The notes below the pieces were generated by a model, which had not been told where the DNA came from, made no database searches, and saw only the letters and a program-made list of their open reading frames with translations. Of a stretch of DNA of 64,000 bases, positions 1-10,284 are shown piece by piece (the stretch's first letter is position 1; the number at the start of each line of letters is the position of its first letter). The translations under genes and the position numbers were made by a program. Origin of the DNA: Comamonas avium (GTDB taxonomy: Bacteria > Pseudomonadota > Gammaproteobacteria > Burkholderiales > Burkholderiaceae_C); contig NZ_JACSQK010000004.1 in the NCBI RefSeq assembly GCF_014836675.1, positions 372,001 through 436,000 of the forward strand, read 5' to 3'.

Positions 1-1
1 C

Positions 2-370
2 ACACCGCGCCCCGACTTGCTCAAGGCTGACCACGACAACCCACCAGTGACAGAAATCTTGGTCAGCCACTTGCTCAAAAGCAATTGCCTGGTCACCGGC
101 CAGCCTGACTGGGGCAGTGTGCAGATCAGCTATACGGGTGCCGCTATCGACCAGGAAAGCCTGCTGCGCTACATCGTGAGTTTCCGCAACCACAACGAAT
201 TCCATGAGCAATGCGTTGAGCGCATCTTCATGGACATCATGCGCCAGTGCACCCCCCTCAAGCTCAGTGTGTACGCGCGCTACACACGGCGAGGAGGCCT
301 GGACATTAACCCGCTGCGCACCAGCCACCCGATGCCCATACCCGCCAATGTGCGCACCGCGCGGCAATAA
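2..370 (+). CDS. queF: NADPH-dependent 7-cyano-7-deazaguanine reductase QueF, C-terminal part
   Basis: This is the end of the enzyme that reduces preQ0 to preQ1 in queuosine tRNA-modification synthesis. The frame is already open at the left window edge, so the N-terminal part lies outside. The active-site Cys is seen in [14 protein letters not shown], and the substrate-binding stretch [17 protein letters not shown] and the family's closing motif [11 protein letters not shown] follow. The layout matches the long (unimodular, E. coli type) QueF. The stop codon is followed directly by a terminator shared with the convergent kinase gene. Identification is firm; only the gene start is missing. Confidence 0.95.
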   Translation, partial: TPRPDLLKADHDNPPVTEILVSHLLKSNCLVTGQPDWGSVQISYTGAAIDQESLLRYIVSFRNHNEFHEQCVERIFMDIMRQCTPLKLSVYARYTRRGGLDINPLRTSHPMPIPANVRTARQ

Positions 371-397
371 AAAAGGAGCCTGATGGCTCCTTTTTTA
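369..397. terminator. Bidirectional rho-independent terminator between queF and the PfkB kinase
   Basis: A perfect stem (AAAAAAGGAGCC, loop TGAT, GGCTCCTTTTTT) has an A run on one side and a T run on the other. It can therefore end transcription from both convergent genes. Confidence 0.9.
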
Positions 398-410
398 TGA
401 CTGACTTCCT

Positions 411-1319
411 TTAGCCTTCAAACGTTGCGGGATCAAAGTCCAGCACGTAATTTTGCGGGCCTTTGCTGGCTACCTTCAGCGCCCCCACACGGCTGCCCAG
501 CGCTGCGCACTTGGTCAAAGGCCAGCCCTTTTCCAAACCAAAAAGGAATGCGCCACGCCATGCATCGCCGCAGCCAGTAGGATCGACCACGCTTAGCGCT
601 TTGACCGACTTCACCAAAGTCGCCTGTCCTTGCTCCCAGACCTGGCATCCCTCGGCACCCAGTGTCACAACCAAGCCTTGCACCTTCATGGACAACGCGG
701 CCAGGTCCAAGCCGGTGCGGTCACACAGCATTTTGGCTTCGTAGTCATTCACAGCAATCCACGTTGCCTGCTCCACGAAAGTCAGCAGCTCTTGGCCATT
801 GAACATCGGCAGGCCCTGGCCTGGATCAAATACAAAAGGAATGCCTGCTGCCTTGAACTGCGCGCAATGCTCAATCATGGCGTCGCGGCCATCAGGGGAA
901 ACAATCCCCACAACAGCACCTTCGCTGCCATCAATCACATTCACATGCGCTTGAGTCATCGCACCAGGGTGAAACGCTGTGATCTGGTTGTTGTCGCTGT
1001 CCGTCATGATCATGGCCTGTGCGGTGTAGTTGTCACCCAACTGCTGCACATAACGTGTATCAATACCCATTGCCTTCATGCGACCGATATAGGAAGCGCC
1101 ATCTTCTCCCACTGTCGCCATTGGCAGAGGGTTACCACCCAGCAACTTCAAGCTGTAGGCAATATTGCCTGCGCAGCCACCAAAATCGCGGCGCAGTGAG
1201 GGCACGAGGAACGACACATTCAGAATGTGCAGTTGCTCAGGCAAGATTTGGTCGGCAAATTTGCCTTCAAAACTCATGATGGTGTCAAAAGCCAAAGAGC
1301 CGCAGATCAGTGCTGCCAT
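411..1319 (-). CDS. PfkB-family carbohydrate/nucleoside kinase
   Basis: A 302-residue ribokinase-fold kinase. The N-terminal sugar-binding region carries GGCAGNIAYSLKLLGG, and the C-terminal PfkB signature DPTGCGDAWRGAFLFGL holds the catalytic Asp and the anion hole. It resembles the adenosine-kinase/fructokinase branch often found next to accBC-prmA in Comamonadaceae. The substrate cannot be read from sequence. The ATG lies 28 bp after the stop of the zinc-ribbon gene, so it is probably the last gene of the accB-accC-prmA block, and it ends at a shared terminator. Confidence 0.85.
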   Translation of the reverse strand: MAALICGSLAFDTIMSFEGKFADQILPEQLHILNVSFLVPSLRRDFGGCAGNIAYSLKLLGGNPLPMATVGEDGASYIGRMKAMGIDTRYVQQLGDNYTAQAMIMTDSDNNQITAFHPGAMTQAHVNVIDGSEGAVVGIVSPDGRDAMIEHCAQFKAAGIPFVFDPGQGLPMFNGQELLTFVEQATWIAVNDYEAKMLCDRTGLDLAALSMKVQGLVVTLGAEGCQVWEQGQATLVKSVKALSVVDPTGCGDAWRGAFLFGLEKGWPLTKCAALGSRVGALKVASKGPQNYVLDFDPATFEG

Positions 1320-1347
1320 AGTCGAAATTCCGTTTTCTCAATAAAAA

Positions 1348-2526
<1,179 letters not shown>

Positions 2527-2587
2527 CGAGCGAAGATTGTAGGAGCAAGCCCTGCGCACTGTGCGCAGGCGTGTTGCACAAAGTGGA

Positions 2588-3475
2588 TTAAGTACGTAAT
2601 GCCGTCATCAAAATCCAGCCATCCTGGCTGTCAGCCACTTCCAGCTTCAGATAGGGGGCATAAGCCTCTTTCAGCTCATCGGCCTGCTGGGCCAAGATAC
2701 CCGCCAGCACCAGATGGCCGCCTTCTTGCACATGCCCGCACAGCAGCGGTGCCAGCATTTTCAGTGGTGTCGCCAAAATGTTGGCCAGTACAGTCTGATA
2801 CTGGCCTTGTGCCAGCTCGGGCAGACCGGCGTGCAGTTGTACCCCATTGGCCTGCGCATTCAGCTCGCACGATGTGACGGCATCTTCGTCAATATCCACG
2901 GCATCAATGTCCAGCGCACCAAACTTGGCTGCACCGATGGCCAAAATTCCCGAGCCACAGCCATAGTCAAGCGTGCGGCCCAAACTATTGGCCGGTTGCG
3001 TGGCAATCCAGCGCAGGCACATGCGCGTGGTGGGGTGGGTGCCCGTACCAAAGGCAAGGCCTGGATCGAGGCGGATACTGACCCTGGCCGCTTCAGGCAT
3101 CTCATGCCAAGTGGGCACGATCCAAAACTCAGGCGTGATGTCCACGGGCTGAAATTGCGATTGCGTGAGCCGCACCCAGTCCTGTTGCTCAAGTGCATGA
3201 ATACCCAGCACTTGGCACCCGTCAAAAAAGTCTTGCAACTGCAGCAAGGCTTGGGCTTGCTGGGCTGCGGCCTCATCCGGGAACAACGCCACAATGCGAC
3301 TGCGGTTCCAGCCTTCTTTAGGCGCAGGCATACCGGGCTCACCAAACAAGGCTTGCTCCGCATCGGTTTGCGCGTCCATATCTTCGACCGATACGCTCAG
3401 CGCATCCAGGGCATCGAGCGCATCGCTCACATCTTCGACCCGCACTTCTGGGCACATCAGGCTGAGTTCATGCAT
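2588..3475 (-). CDS. prmA: Ribosomal protein L11 methyltransferase PrmA
   Basis: A 295-residue SAM-dependent enzyme that methylates ribosomal protein L11. The N-terminal substrate-recognition domain begins MHELSLMCPE; the class I methyltransferase domain has its SAM-binding glycine motif in DYGCGSGILAIGAAKFG and the post-motif FGTGTHPTTRMCL. Length and order are normal for the family. It lies between accC and the zinc-ribbon gene, on the same strand. A terminator-like hairpin separates it from accC, so its expression may be partly independent. Confidence 0.95.
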   Translation of the reverse strand: MHELSLMCPEVRVEDVSDALDALDALSVSVEDMDAQTDAEQALFGEPGMPAPKEGWNRSRIVALFPDEAAAQQAQALLQLQDFFDGCQVLGIHALEQQDWVRLTQSQFQPVDITPEFWIVPTWHEMPEAARVSIRLDPGLAFGTGTHPTTRMCLRWIATQPANSLGRTLDYGCGSGILAIGAAKFGALDIDAVDIDEDAVTSCELNAQANGVQLHAGLPELAQGQYQTVLANILATPLKMLAPLLCGHVQEGGHLVLAGILAQQADELKEAYAPYLKLEVADSQDGWILMTALRT

Positions 3476-3496
3476 GTGGCTATTCCTTCAAGCTTT

Positions 3497-3537
3497 TAAA
3501 AAACGAAATGCTGGCCCCCGTTTCCAAGGGCCAGCAT
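3497..3537 (-). terminator. Terminator or attenuator between accC and prmA
   Basis: On the minus strand a GC-rich stem (TGCTGGCCC with GGGCCAGCA, loop about 10 nt) is followed by TTTCGTTTTTT. It lies downstream of accC and just before prmA, so it should lower read-through into prmA. Confidence 0.7.
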
Positions 3538-3560
3538 GGCTGGTCGTCAATGACTAGAAA

Positions 3561-4919
3561 TTAGCGCTTTTTGCGCTGCTCCAGCCAGTGTTCCAGGTAA
3601 TGAATATTGGTGCCGCCTTCAGCAAACTTGGCATCCACCATCAAGTCTTGGTGCAAGGGCACATTCGTCTTGATACCTTCAACCACCACTTCAGACAAAG
3701 CCGTGCGCATACGTGCCATGGCTTGCTCGCGGGTGTCTCCATAGGTGATCAGCTTACCAATCATGGAGTCATAGTTGGGTGGCACAAAGTAGTTGTTGTA
3801 CACATGGGAATCCACACGCACGCCTGGACCACCAGGCATGTGCCACATGCTCACACGGCCAGGCGAGGGCATAAAGCTGTAGGGATCTTCTGCGTTGATA
3901 CGGCACTCAATGGCATGGCCGCGCATCTGGTTGTTGACTTCACGCTGGGTGAAAGGCAACTTCTCGCCAGCGGCAACCATGATTTGCGTGCGCACAATGT
4001 CCACGCCCGTGATCATTTCTGTCACAGGGTGCTCGACCTGTACACGGGTATTCATTTCAATGAAATAGAACTCACCGTTTTCGTACAAGAACTCGAACGT
4101 ACCGGCACCGCGATAGTTGATTTTCTTGCATGCTGCCACACAGCGTTCGCCCACCTTCTCCACCAGACGGCGGGGAATGCCCGGTGCAGGAGCTTCTTCA
4201 ATCACCTTCTGGTGGCGGCGCTGCATGGAGCAGTCGCGCTCGCCCAGATACACGGCGTTCTTGTGCTTATCGGCCAGCACTTGAATTTCGACGTGGCGCG
4301 GGTTCTGAAGAAATTTCTCCATGTAGACCGCAGGATTGCCGAAAGCAGCGCCAGCTTCAGCCTTGGTCATTTGCACAGCATTGACCAAAGCAGCTTCGGT
4401 GTGCACCACGCGCATGCCACGCCCACCACCACCGCCAGCGGCCTTGATGATGACGGGGTAGCCCACTGCCTTGGCAATGCGCTTGATTTGTGCTGGATCG
4501 TCAGGCAATTCACCGTCCGAGCCAGGCACGCAAGGCACGCCAGCCTTGATCATGGCTTGCTTGGCCGAAACCTTGTCACCCATGATGCGGATGGACTCGG
4601 CAGTTGGGCCAATAAACTGGAAACCGCTTTGTTCGACACGCTCTGCAAAGTCAGCGTTTTCAGACAAGAAGCCGTAACCCGGGTGGATCGCCTCAGCGTC
4701 TGTCACTTCTGCCGCCGAGATAATGGCTGGCATGTTCAGGTAGCTCAGGGGCGATGCCGCTGGACCGATACACACGGCCTCATCAGCCAATTTGACGTAC
4801 TTGGCGTCACGGTCAGCCTCGGAGTAGACCATTACGGCCTTGATGCCCATCTCACGGCAAGCGCGCTGGATGCGCAGAGCAATTTCGCCCCGGTTGGCAA
4901 CCAAAATTTTCTTAAACAT
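3561..4919 (-). CDS. accC: Acetyl-CoA carboxylase, biotin carboxylase subunit
   Basis: A 452-residue ATP-grasp enzyme that carboxylates the biotin on AccB, the first half-reaction of malonyl-CoA formation for fatty-acid synthesis. It starts [17 protein letters not shown]. The ATP-binding glycine loop is seen in [13 protein letters not shown], the bicarbonate/biotin region in [17 protein letters not shown], and the metal-binding stretch in [15 protein letters not shown]. It is 85 bp downstream of accB, forming the usual accBC operon. Confidence 0.97.
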   Translation of the reverse strand: MFKKILVANRGEIALRIQRACREMGIKAVMVYSEADRDAKYVKLADEAVCIGPAASPLSYLNMPAIISAAEVTDAEAIHPGYGFLSENADFAERVEQSGFQFIGPTAESIRIMGDKVSAKQAMIKAGVPCVPGSDGELPDDPAQIKRIAKAVGYPVIIKAAGGGGGRGMRVVHTEAALVNAVQMTKAEAGAAFGNPAVYMEKFLQNPRHVEIQVLADKHKNAVYLGERDCSMQRRHQKVIEEAPAPGIPRRLVEKVGERCVAACKKINYRGAGTFEFLYENGEFYFIEMNTRVQVEHPVTEMITGVDIVRTQIMVAAGEKLPFTQREVNNQMRGHAIECRINAEDPYSFMPSPGRVSMWHMPGGPGVRVDSHVYNNYFVPPNYDSMIGKLITYGDTREQAMARMRTALSEVVVEGIKTNVPLHQDLMVDAKFAEGGTNIHYLEHWLEQRKKR

Positions 4920-5004
4920 GGAAGTCCTCGTTGTTCACCACCCCTTGCGGGGCGAATCGTTCAATCCGTCAAACCCGCGGCTATGGCGCAGGCTCAGGCA
5001 GATC

Positions 5005-5460
5005 TCACTCAATCACGAACAGCGGTTGTCCGTATTCCACGGCTTGGCCGTTGTCGGCCAGGATACGGGTTACGGTACCCGACTTGTCAGCCTCAATCTC
5101 ATTCAAGATCTTCATGGCTTCGATAATGCAGATGGTGTCGCCTTCTTTGACCTGGTCACCCACTTCAACGAATGCCTTGGCGCCAGGGCTGGCAGCGCGG
5201 TAGAAGCTACCGACCATGGGGGATTTGACCTGGTGGCCTGTCACTGCGGCTGGTGCGGCAGCTTCAGCAACCGGAGCGGCAGCGGCAGGGGCGGCTTGCA
5301 CGGGGGCAGCGGCTTGCATGGGAGCTGCAACAAATTGCTGCACTACGTTACCACCGCTTTTAACGATGCGGACTTTGCCCTCAGCCTCGGTGATTTCCAG
5401 CTCCGAGACATTCGATTCGGACACCAAGTCGATAAGGGTTTTGAGTTTACGCAGATCCAT
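5005..5460 (-). CDS. accB: Acetyl-CoA carboxylase biotin carboxyl carrier protein
   Basis: A 151-residue carrier. Residues 1-35 are the conserved N-terminal segment, residues 45-75 an Ala/Pro-rich flexible linker, and the C-terminal biotinyl domain carries the attachment Lys117 in [10 protein letters not shown]. It carries CO2 from AccC to the carboxyltransferase AccAD, which is not in this window. accC follows on the same strand. A dyad lies 36-52 bp upstream of the ATG and may be an operator. Confidence 0.97.
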   Translation of the reverse strand: MDLRKLKTLIDLVSESNVSELEITEAEGKVRIVKSGGNVVQQFVAAPMQAAAPVQAAPAAAAPVAEAAAPAAVTGHQVKSPMVGSFYRAASPGAKAFVEVGDQVKEGDTICIIEAMKILNEIEADKSGTVTRILADNGQAVEYGQPLFVIE

Positions 5461-5495
5461 GGAAGCTCCAACGGCTAAAAACTAAATAAGGGCGC

Positions 5496-5512
5496 GAATT
5501 TAACCTAAATTC
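5496..5512. promoter_or_regulatory. Palindrome upstream of accB, possible operator
   Basis: GAATTTA-ACC-TAAATTC is a perfect 7-3-7 inverted repeat. GGGT on one side and GCGCCC on the other extend the symmetry. It lies 36-52 bp before the accB start, where a promoter is expected. The binding protein, if any, is unknown. Confidence 0.4.
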
Positions 5513-5596
5513 ACCCTTCTGCGTGCTTCGCAGAATATTTTTCGCCATCGCCAGCACGGTTTTTTGATCCAAACACTGGCTTTTGTCTCCGTACAG

Positions 5597-6151
5597 TCAG
5601 GTCCATGCAGCCCACTGCTCCAGGTCTTGCTGCGAAAGTTCACCGATTTTACGCTGTTGCGCTTTTCCTTTCGCATCCAACAAGATGGTAAAGGGCAAAC
5701 CACCGTTAATGTTGCCAAGGCTGCGTGTCAACGTCACGCCACCAGCACCGGCCAGCACCACCGGAAAATCCAGAGGCTGGCGCGCCAGCCATTTGTTGAC
5801 TGCCGCTGCTTGATCGACGGCAATCCCCAGCACCTGGATGGCATGCGCACCACGCGCAGCCTGCTCTTGGGCAAAGCGGTTAATCATGGGCAGCTCTCGT
5901 ACGCAGGGAGGGCACCAGGTGGCCCAGAAATTCACCAGCAGTGGTTTTCCGCGCAACGACGCCAAATTCAGTGGCGCGCCATCGGGCTGTGCCAGCTGCA
6001 AGCCCCAGAAAGCGGTAATGGCTTCTTCATTGCCAGTCGCGCCTTCCAGCTGACTCCAGCCCACCCAAGCACCGCCAGCCGCGGCTGCCAGAGCCACGCC
6101 ACCGGCCATCCAGCGGCGGCGGTCTTTAGAAAATACCTGCCCCTCGCTCAT
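5597..6151 (-). CDS. TlpA-family membrane-anchored thiol:disulfide oxidoreductase
   Basis: A 184-residue thioredoxin-fold protein. An N-terminal hydrophobic segment (about residues 14-33, preceded by a triple Arg) either anchors it or directs export; the RRRW could be a Tat-like motif. The redox motif is C80-P-P-C83 in FWATWCPPCVRELP, typical of TlpA/ResA-type reductants used in cytochrome c or copper-site maturation. The start codon overlaps the end of the upstream gene by 4 bp, so the two are translated together. The physiological partner is not evident. Confidence 0.85.
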   Translation of the reverse strand: MSEGQVFSKDRRRWMAGGVALAAAAGGAWVGWSQLEGATGNEEAITAFWGLQLAQPDGAPLNLASLRGKPLLVNFWATWCPPCVRELPMINRFAQEQAARGAHAIQVLGIAVDQAAAVNKWLARQPLDFPVVLAGAGGVTLTRSLGNINGGLPFTILLDAKGKAQQRKIGELSQQDLEQWAAWT

Positions 6152-6750
6152 ACCTCATCCTCCGCCAACAACAGCTGCCGCAACGCATCGATATCCCCCC
6201 GTGGGCGACGACCCTGAGCATCAGGCTTGAGTGCGCCACGCAGATCGTCATAGTCATACACCATCAGATGCACGCCCACGTTTTCACCCAAGGGCTTGCA
6301 CAGACTGCTGATGCTCAGTGCATCGACCATCTCGCCATTAAAGCCCGAGGTTTGTGTCACGTCGTACTGAACGTTGCGATTGATCAGCGCAATTTCGGCA
6401 GACTTGGAATCATCGCAAAACAGCTGGATATAAATATCAGACATGCGGGTGGCCGTGCCGCGCCAGACAGCGCCGGTCAGGTGGGGGCGAAACTCTTGCA
6501 CGCGCTCCATCCACACCAGCGCCAGCTCGCGCAAAGCGTGCAGCTCTTGCGGCTGGGTGTCAGCGCAAAAAATTTCAATGTATTCGCGCACAGCTTCTTC
6601 CAGCGCATCGTTGTCAGGCAGCTGCGTACGTGCTGGTAAACCCAATTGCTTGACCGCACGACGCTTGGCAGCCGCCCACTCCAAACCCTCTTCCACCACC
6701 ATCCGGGCTGCGGTCTGGGCAATTTCCTGAGTTGCAGAAGATGAATACAT
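6148..6750 (-). CDS. Conserved protein of unknown function, coupled to the TlpA-like gene
   Basis: A 200-residue soluble protein starting MYSSSATQEIAQTAARMVVE. No signal peptide or membrane segment is seen, and I recognise no catalytic motif. The N-terminal half is helical and charged; the C-terminal half contains alternating hydrophobic stretches (YIQLFCDDSKSAEIALINRN) that look like a beta-sheet domain. I prefer the ATG at 6750 to an in-frame start at 6834, because the extra 28 residues are Cys/Arg-rich and unlike protein. It overlaps the TlpA gene by 4 bp and is divergent from mpl. Confidence 0.75.
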   Translation of the reverse strand: MYSSSATQEIAQTAARMVVEEGLEWAAAKRRAVKQLGLPARTQLPDNDALEEAVREYIEIFCADTQPQELHALRELALVWMERVQEFRPHLTGAVWRGTATRMSDIYIQLFCDDSKSAEIALINRNVQYDVTQTSGFNGEMVDALSISSLCKPLGENVGVHLMVYDYDDLRGALKPDAQGRRPRGDIDALRQLLLAEDEV

Positions 6751-6850
6751 ACTTTGCTCTGTTCCTGAATCGCTCAAGCTGCCATTATGAGAACACCGCA
6801 GCCAGCGGCAGCGGCAGCAACACGTGCAGCGCACAGGTTTATTTATAACA

Positions 6851-6930
6851 AGAGCTGCTTGCGCTTATGCAGCAACACTCTCCAATAGATATCACTTCGA
6901 AATCCTTATAAACGCTACGTAATAAGCTCC
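6851..6930. repeat. Palindromic intergenic repeat, copy 1
   Basis: The left arm AGAGCTGCTTGCGCTTA and the diverged right arm AACGCTACGTAATAAGCTC surround an internal AATAGATATC core. It matches the repeat family seen at 14338, 19788, 31741, 48142, 59819 and 63716. It lies in the divergent gap before mpl. Confidence 0.6.
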
Positions 6931-7013
6931 TGTTTTTCATGAGCAGCAGTTTTGCAAATGCTTGCGTGCTGCAATACACGCCAAGCACAGGTGCCACCTT
7001 AGAATGCCCTTCC

Positions 7014-8417
7014 ATGCATATTCATATCTTGGGCATTTGTGGCACCTTCATGGGCGGCGTGGCCGCCCTGGCACGCGAGGCAGGCCATACCGTAACTGGC
7101 TGCGACGCAGGTGTTTACCCCCCCATGAGCGATCAACTGCGCGCACTGGGCATTGAACTAATTGAGGGCTTTGGCACAGAGCAACTCAGCCTCCAGCCTG
7201 ACATGTACGTGGTGGGCAATGTGGTCAGTCGCCAGCACCTGGAAGACGGTACACCCAAATTCCCGTTGATGGAAGCCATTCTTGACCAAGGCCTGCCCTA
7301 CACCAGCGGCCCGCAATGGCTGAGCGAACACGTGCTCCAAGGCCGCCACGTTCTGGCTGTGGCCGGCACCCATGGCAAAACGACCACCACGTCCATGCTG
7401 GCTTGGATCCTGGAATGCACCGGCTTGACGCCCGGCTTTTTGGTCGGCGGTGTGCCACTGGACTTTGGCGTATCAGCACGACTGGGCCAGCAAGCCACAG
7501 GCCAAGAGCGCCCCTTGTTTGTGATTGAAGCCGACGAATACGACACAGCTTTCTTCGACAAGCGAAGCAAGTTCGTGCACTACCGCCCCCGCACAGCGGT
7601 GTTGAACAACCTGGAGTTCGATCACGCCGACATCTTTGCCGATCTTGCAGCGATTGAGCGTCAATTTCATCATTTGATTCGCACAGTGCCCGCATCGGGC
7701 CGCGTGGTGTTCAATGGCATCGAACAAGCGCTTGTGCGCGTACTGCACCAAGGCTGCTGGAGCGAACAGCGCAGTTTTGGCGCAGCAGTCAGTGATTTCA
7801 CGGCAGAAGGCGTGCACCACGCATTCGATGTTATGCAGCAAGGCAAAAAAGTGGGCCGCGTGGAATGGGCGCTGAGTGGAGAGCACAACCAGCTCAACGC
7901 CCTGGCAGCCATTGCTGCTGCCGAACACGTAGGCGTCAGCCCCGCTGTGGCTGCTGAAGCTCTGGGCCGTTTTCACAACGTCAAACGCCGCATGGAACTG
8001 TGCGGCTCCGTCGCTGGCATTGCCGTCTATGACGATTTTGCCCACCATCCCACAGCCATTCGCACAACGCTGGACGGGCTGCGCCAGCGCGTGGGCCAGC
8101 AGCAGCGCATCCTTGCAGTGTTCGAGCCACGCAGCAACACCATGAAGCTGGGCACCATGAAGGCACAGCTTCCGTGGTCGCTCAAAGAGGCCGACCTGGC
8201 GTTTTGCCACACTGCCGGCCTGGACTGGAATGCGGCCCAGGCGCTGACCGACCTGGGCGAGGCTGCCTTTACCTCTGACAACGTGGACACCGTGGTGGCA
8301 CAGGTCATGGAGCATGTTCGCCCCGGCGATCAGATCGTCTGCATGAGCAATGGCGGCTTTGCGGGCATCCACGGCAAACTGCTGGCAGCGCTGCAATACA
8401 AATTTGCGACGGCCTGA
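7014..8417 (+). CDS. mpl: UDP-MurNAc:L-Ala-gamma-D-Glu-meso-DAP ligase Mpl
   Basis: A 467-residue Mur-family ligase that joins the recovered tripeptide to UDP-MurNAc during peptidoglycan recycling. It begins MHIHILGICGTFMGGVAALA, the Mpl form of the N-terminal Rossmann motif. The ATP P-loop is [12 protein letters not shown] (about residues 117-128) and the metal/carbamate region is seen in VIEADEYDTAFFDKRSK. I reject the in-frame start 25 codons upstream because the known Mpl N-terminus begins here, although no clear ribosome site is visible. It ends in a strong terminator. Confidence 0.95.
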   Translation: MHIHILGICGTFMGGVAALAREAGHTVTGCDAGVYPPMSDQLRALGIELIEGFGTEQLSLQPDMYVVGNVVSRQHLEDGTPKFPLMEAILDQGLPYTSGPQWLSEHVLQGRHVLAVAGTHGKTTTTSMLAWILECTGLTPGFLVGGVPLDFGVSARLGQQATGQERPLFVIEADEYDTAFFDKRSKFVHYRPRTAVLNNLEFDHADIFADLAAIERQFHHLIRTVPASGRVVFNGIEQALVRVLHQGCWSEQRSFGAAVSDFTAEGVHHAFDVMQQGKKVGRVEWALSGEHNQLNALAAIAAAEHVGVSPAVAAEALGRFHNVKRRMELCGSVAGIAVYDDFAHHPTAIRTTLDGLRQRVGQQQRILAVFEPRSNTMKLGTMKAQLPWSLKEADLAFCHTAGLDWNAAQALTDLGEAAFTSDNVDTVVAQVMEHVRPGDQIVCMSNGGFAGIHGKLLAALQYKFATA

Positions 8418-8436
8418 CTGGGCCGTACCTCCAACA

Positions 8437-8467
8437 AAAAAACCGACTGCATGCAGTCGGTTTTTTG
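8437..8467. terminator. Bidirectional terminator after mpl
   Basis: The perfect palindrome ACCGACTGCATGCAGTCGGT is flanked by A and T runs, between mpl and a convergent small gene. Confidence 0.9.
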
Positions 8468-8495
8468 CGTAGCGCCTGAAGCGCTCTGTTCATGT

Positions 8496-8807
8496 TCAAT
8501 AAGTCATTGTCATCGTACCGACATCGACCTTGATTACAGGGCGGCCCAGCACTGCATGGGCCGCACGTGCGTAGGCATGAAACCACGCTTCATCAGTCAG
8601 ACGACGAGCCCCCGCTTCGCGTGCGACCACCAGCACCTTGTCGGCCAGCAGCACCTTGCCGCTGGGACGCAGAGGCTCACAATCCAATGCGGTGAACTGA
8701 TCGTCCAGCCAGCGCCGTGCTTCCTCATTACCCATGGGTGGCAGGCGGCTGAGATCCGCCCGAAATTGCTGCTCAGCACTCAACTGCACAATGACTTCAC
8801 TGATCAT
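8496..8807 (-). CDS. Conserved small protein of unknown function
   Basis: A 103-residue soluble protein starting MISEVIVQLSAEQQFRADLS. It has no signal, membrane segment or Cys motif, apart from one Cys in the middle (ALDCEPL). Base composition and codon use match neighbouring genes, and it has a terminator at its 3' end, so I take it as real. It stands alone: aroG lies 219 bp upstream on the same strand, with degenerate palindromic repeats between. No function can be given. Confidence 0.65.
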   Translation of the reverse strand: MISEVIVQLSAEQQFRADLSRLPPMGNEEARRWLDDQFTALDCEPLRPSGKVLLADKVLVVAREAGARRLTDEAWFHAYARAAHAVLGRPVIKVDVGTMTMTY

Positions 8808-9026
8808 GTGGGACCTTTCTGCAAAGCGCGCGCTTTGATCAAAATATTGCTACAGCTTACCTACAGGCGCATGCGAAGTTAAGAGGCTATGTACCTGAAG
8901 CGCTACAAAAACTCTTAAAAAAGAAGAGCTGCCTGCGCAATACCAACAAGCGTTTGGGGCAAAAGTCACCACAAAGACAATCATTGTGCGAAGCGCGGTG
9001 CAAAAGCAGCGCTACGCACAGTGATT

Positions 9027-10178
9027 TCAGGCTACCAGCGCTTCTTGCTCAGCAGACTGATGACTGCGGCGCGTCTGTACTGCAGTGGACAGCTGCTCCA
9101 AGACATCCAGCGTGTCATTCCATCCAATGCAGGCATCGGTAATGCTCTGGCCATAGTTCAGACCGCTGGCTTGGTCCTTGCCGGGAGTGAATTTTTGTGC
9201 ACCCGCCACCAGATGGCTCTCCAGCATCACACCAAAGATGCGCTTGGAGCCGGCTGCCATTTGTGCAGCAATATCGGCTGCCACGTCTTTTTGGCGCTCG
9301 TGCTGCTTCAGGCTGTTGGCATGGCTGCAGTCCACCATCAAGCTGGCAGGCAAGCCTGCTTTTTCCAAATCAGCGCAAGCCGCGGCGACGCTGCCTGCAT
9401 CGTAGTTAGGCGTTTTCCCGCCACGCAAAATAACGTGGCAATCAGGATTGCCTGCGGTATGCACAATGGCAACCTGGCCATTTTTGTGCACTGACAGAAA
9501 GTGGTGACCATTGCTGGAAGACTGGATGGCATCGGTGGCAATGCGGATGTTGCCGTCTGTGCCGTTCTTGAAGCCAATCGGTGCCGAAATACCCGAAGCC
9601 AGCTCGCGGTGAATCTGACTCTCGGTGGTACGCGCGCCAATGGCACCCCAGCTGATCAGATCGCCAATGTACTGGGGGGAGATCACATCCAGAAACTCGC
9701 TGGCCGCAGGCACGCCCAGACGGTTGATGTCAATCAGCAACTGGCGGGCAATGCGCAGACCCTCGTCAATGCGGTAGCTGCCATCCAGATAGGGGTCGTT
9801 GATCAAGCCCTTCCAGCCCACCGTGGTGCGGGGCTTTTCGAAGTACACGCGCATCACCACTTCCAGCGTATCTTTGTACTGCTCACGCACATCAGCCAGA
9901 CGGCGGGCGTAATCCAGCGCGGCAGCAGGATCATGAATGGAACACGGCCCCACGATAACCAGCAGCCGGTCATCGTCTCGCCCGTGCATGATGTTGCGAA
10001 TAGCGTGGCGTGTGTCTGCCACCAGGGATTCCACAGATGTACCTTGGATGGGGAAGAAGCGGATGAGATGCTCAGGAGGGGGCAGCACGGTAATGTCCTT
10101 GATACGTTCGTCGTCGGTTTGGCCTGTTTTCTCTACCGAGCTGCGATACCAAGCTTCGCCATAAGTCTGTGCGTTCAT
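9027..10178 (-). CDS. aroG: 3-deoxy-7-phosphoheptulonate (DAHP) synthase, class I
   Basis: A 383-residue enzyme that condenses phosphoenolpyruvate and erythrose 4-phosphate in the first step of aromatic amino-acid synthesis. Class I signatures are present: LLVIVGPCSIHDPAAALDYA, RVYFEKPRTTVGWKGLINDP, GARTTESQIHRELASG, the metal-binding VDCSHANS, and FGVMLESHLVAG. It is about 30 residues longer than E. coli AroG, at the ends. No neighbouring aro gene is in the same operon. Its 160-nt leader holds a leader peptide rich in Phe, Tyr and Trp and an intrinsic terminator, so it is very likely regulated by attenuation. Which isozyme it is by allosteric type cannot be told. Confidence 0.95.
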   Translation of the reverse strand: MNAQTYGEAWYRSSVEKTGQTDDERIKDITVLPPPEHLIRFFPIQGTSVESLVADTRHAIRNIMHGRDDDRLLVIVGPCSIHDPAAALDYARRLADVREQYKDTLEVVMRVYFEKPRTTVGWKGLINDPYLDGSYRIDEGLRIARQLLIDINRLGVPAASEFLDVISPQYIGDLISWGAIGARTTESQIHRELASGISAPIGFKNGTDGNIRIATDAIQSSSNGHHFLSVHKNGQVAIVHTAGNPDCHVILRGGKTPNYDAGSVAAACADLEKAGLPASLMVDCSHANSLKQHERQKDVAADIAAQMAAGSKRIFGVMLESHLVAGAQKFTPGKDQASGLNYGQSITDACIGWNDTLDVLEQLSTAVQTRRSHQSAEQEALVA

Positions 10179-10211
10179 GTCAGCCTCTTCGTCCTAAGAA
10201 ATCGTGGGTAT

Positions 10212-10250
10212 AAAAAAACCGCCGGGCTTTTCAGCTTCGGCGGTTTTTTT
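10212..10250 (-). terminator. Attenuator terminator in the aroG leader
   Basis: On the minus strand AAAAAAACCGCCG and CGGCGGTTTTTTT form a 13-bp stem with a small GCT-GAAA-AGC inner hairpin, ending in seven T. It lies 34-72 nt upstream of the aroG start and 35 nt after the leader-peptide stop, so it must act on aroG transcription rather than end another gene. Confidence 0.88.
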
Positions 10251-10284
10251 GGGAGGGGTGTTCGTTTGTGCGAGCGCTTGCCTC

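Noticed and set aside
3588-5126. 512-codon open frame antisense to accC
   Set aside because: It mirrors accC and accB, is rich in His/Leu/Arg as expected from an antisense frame of a GC-rich gene, and has no recognisable domain.
10212-10250. Reading the hairpin before aroG as an ordinary terminator of tldD
   Set aside because: tldD already has its own terminator at 10423-10458, and this hairpin lies after an aromatic leader peptide directly before aroG.
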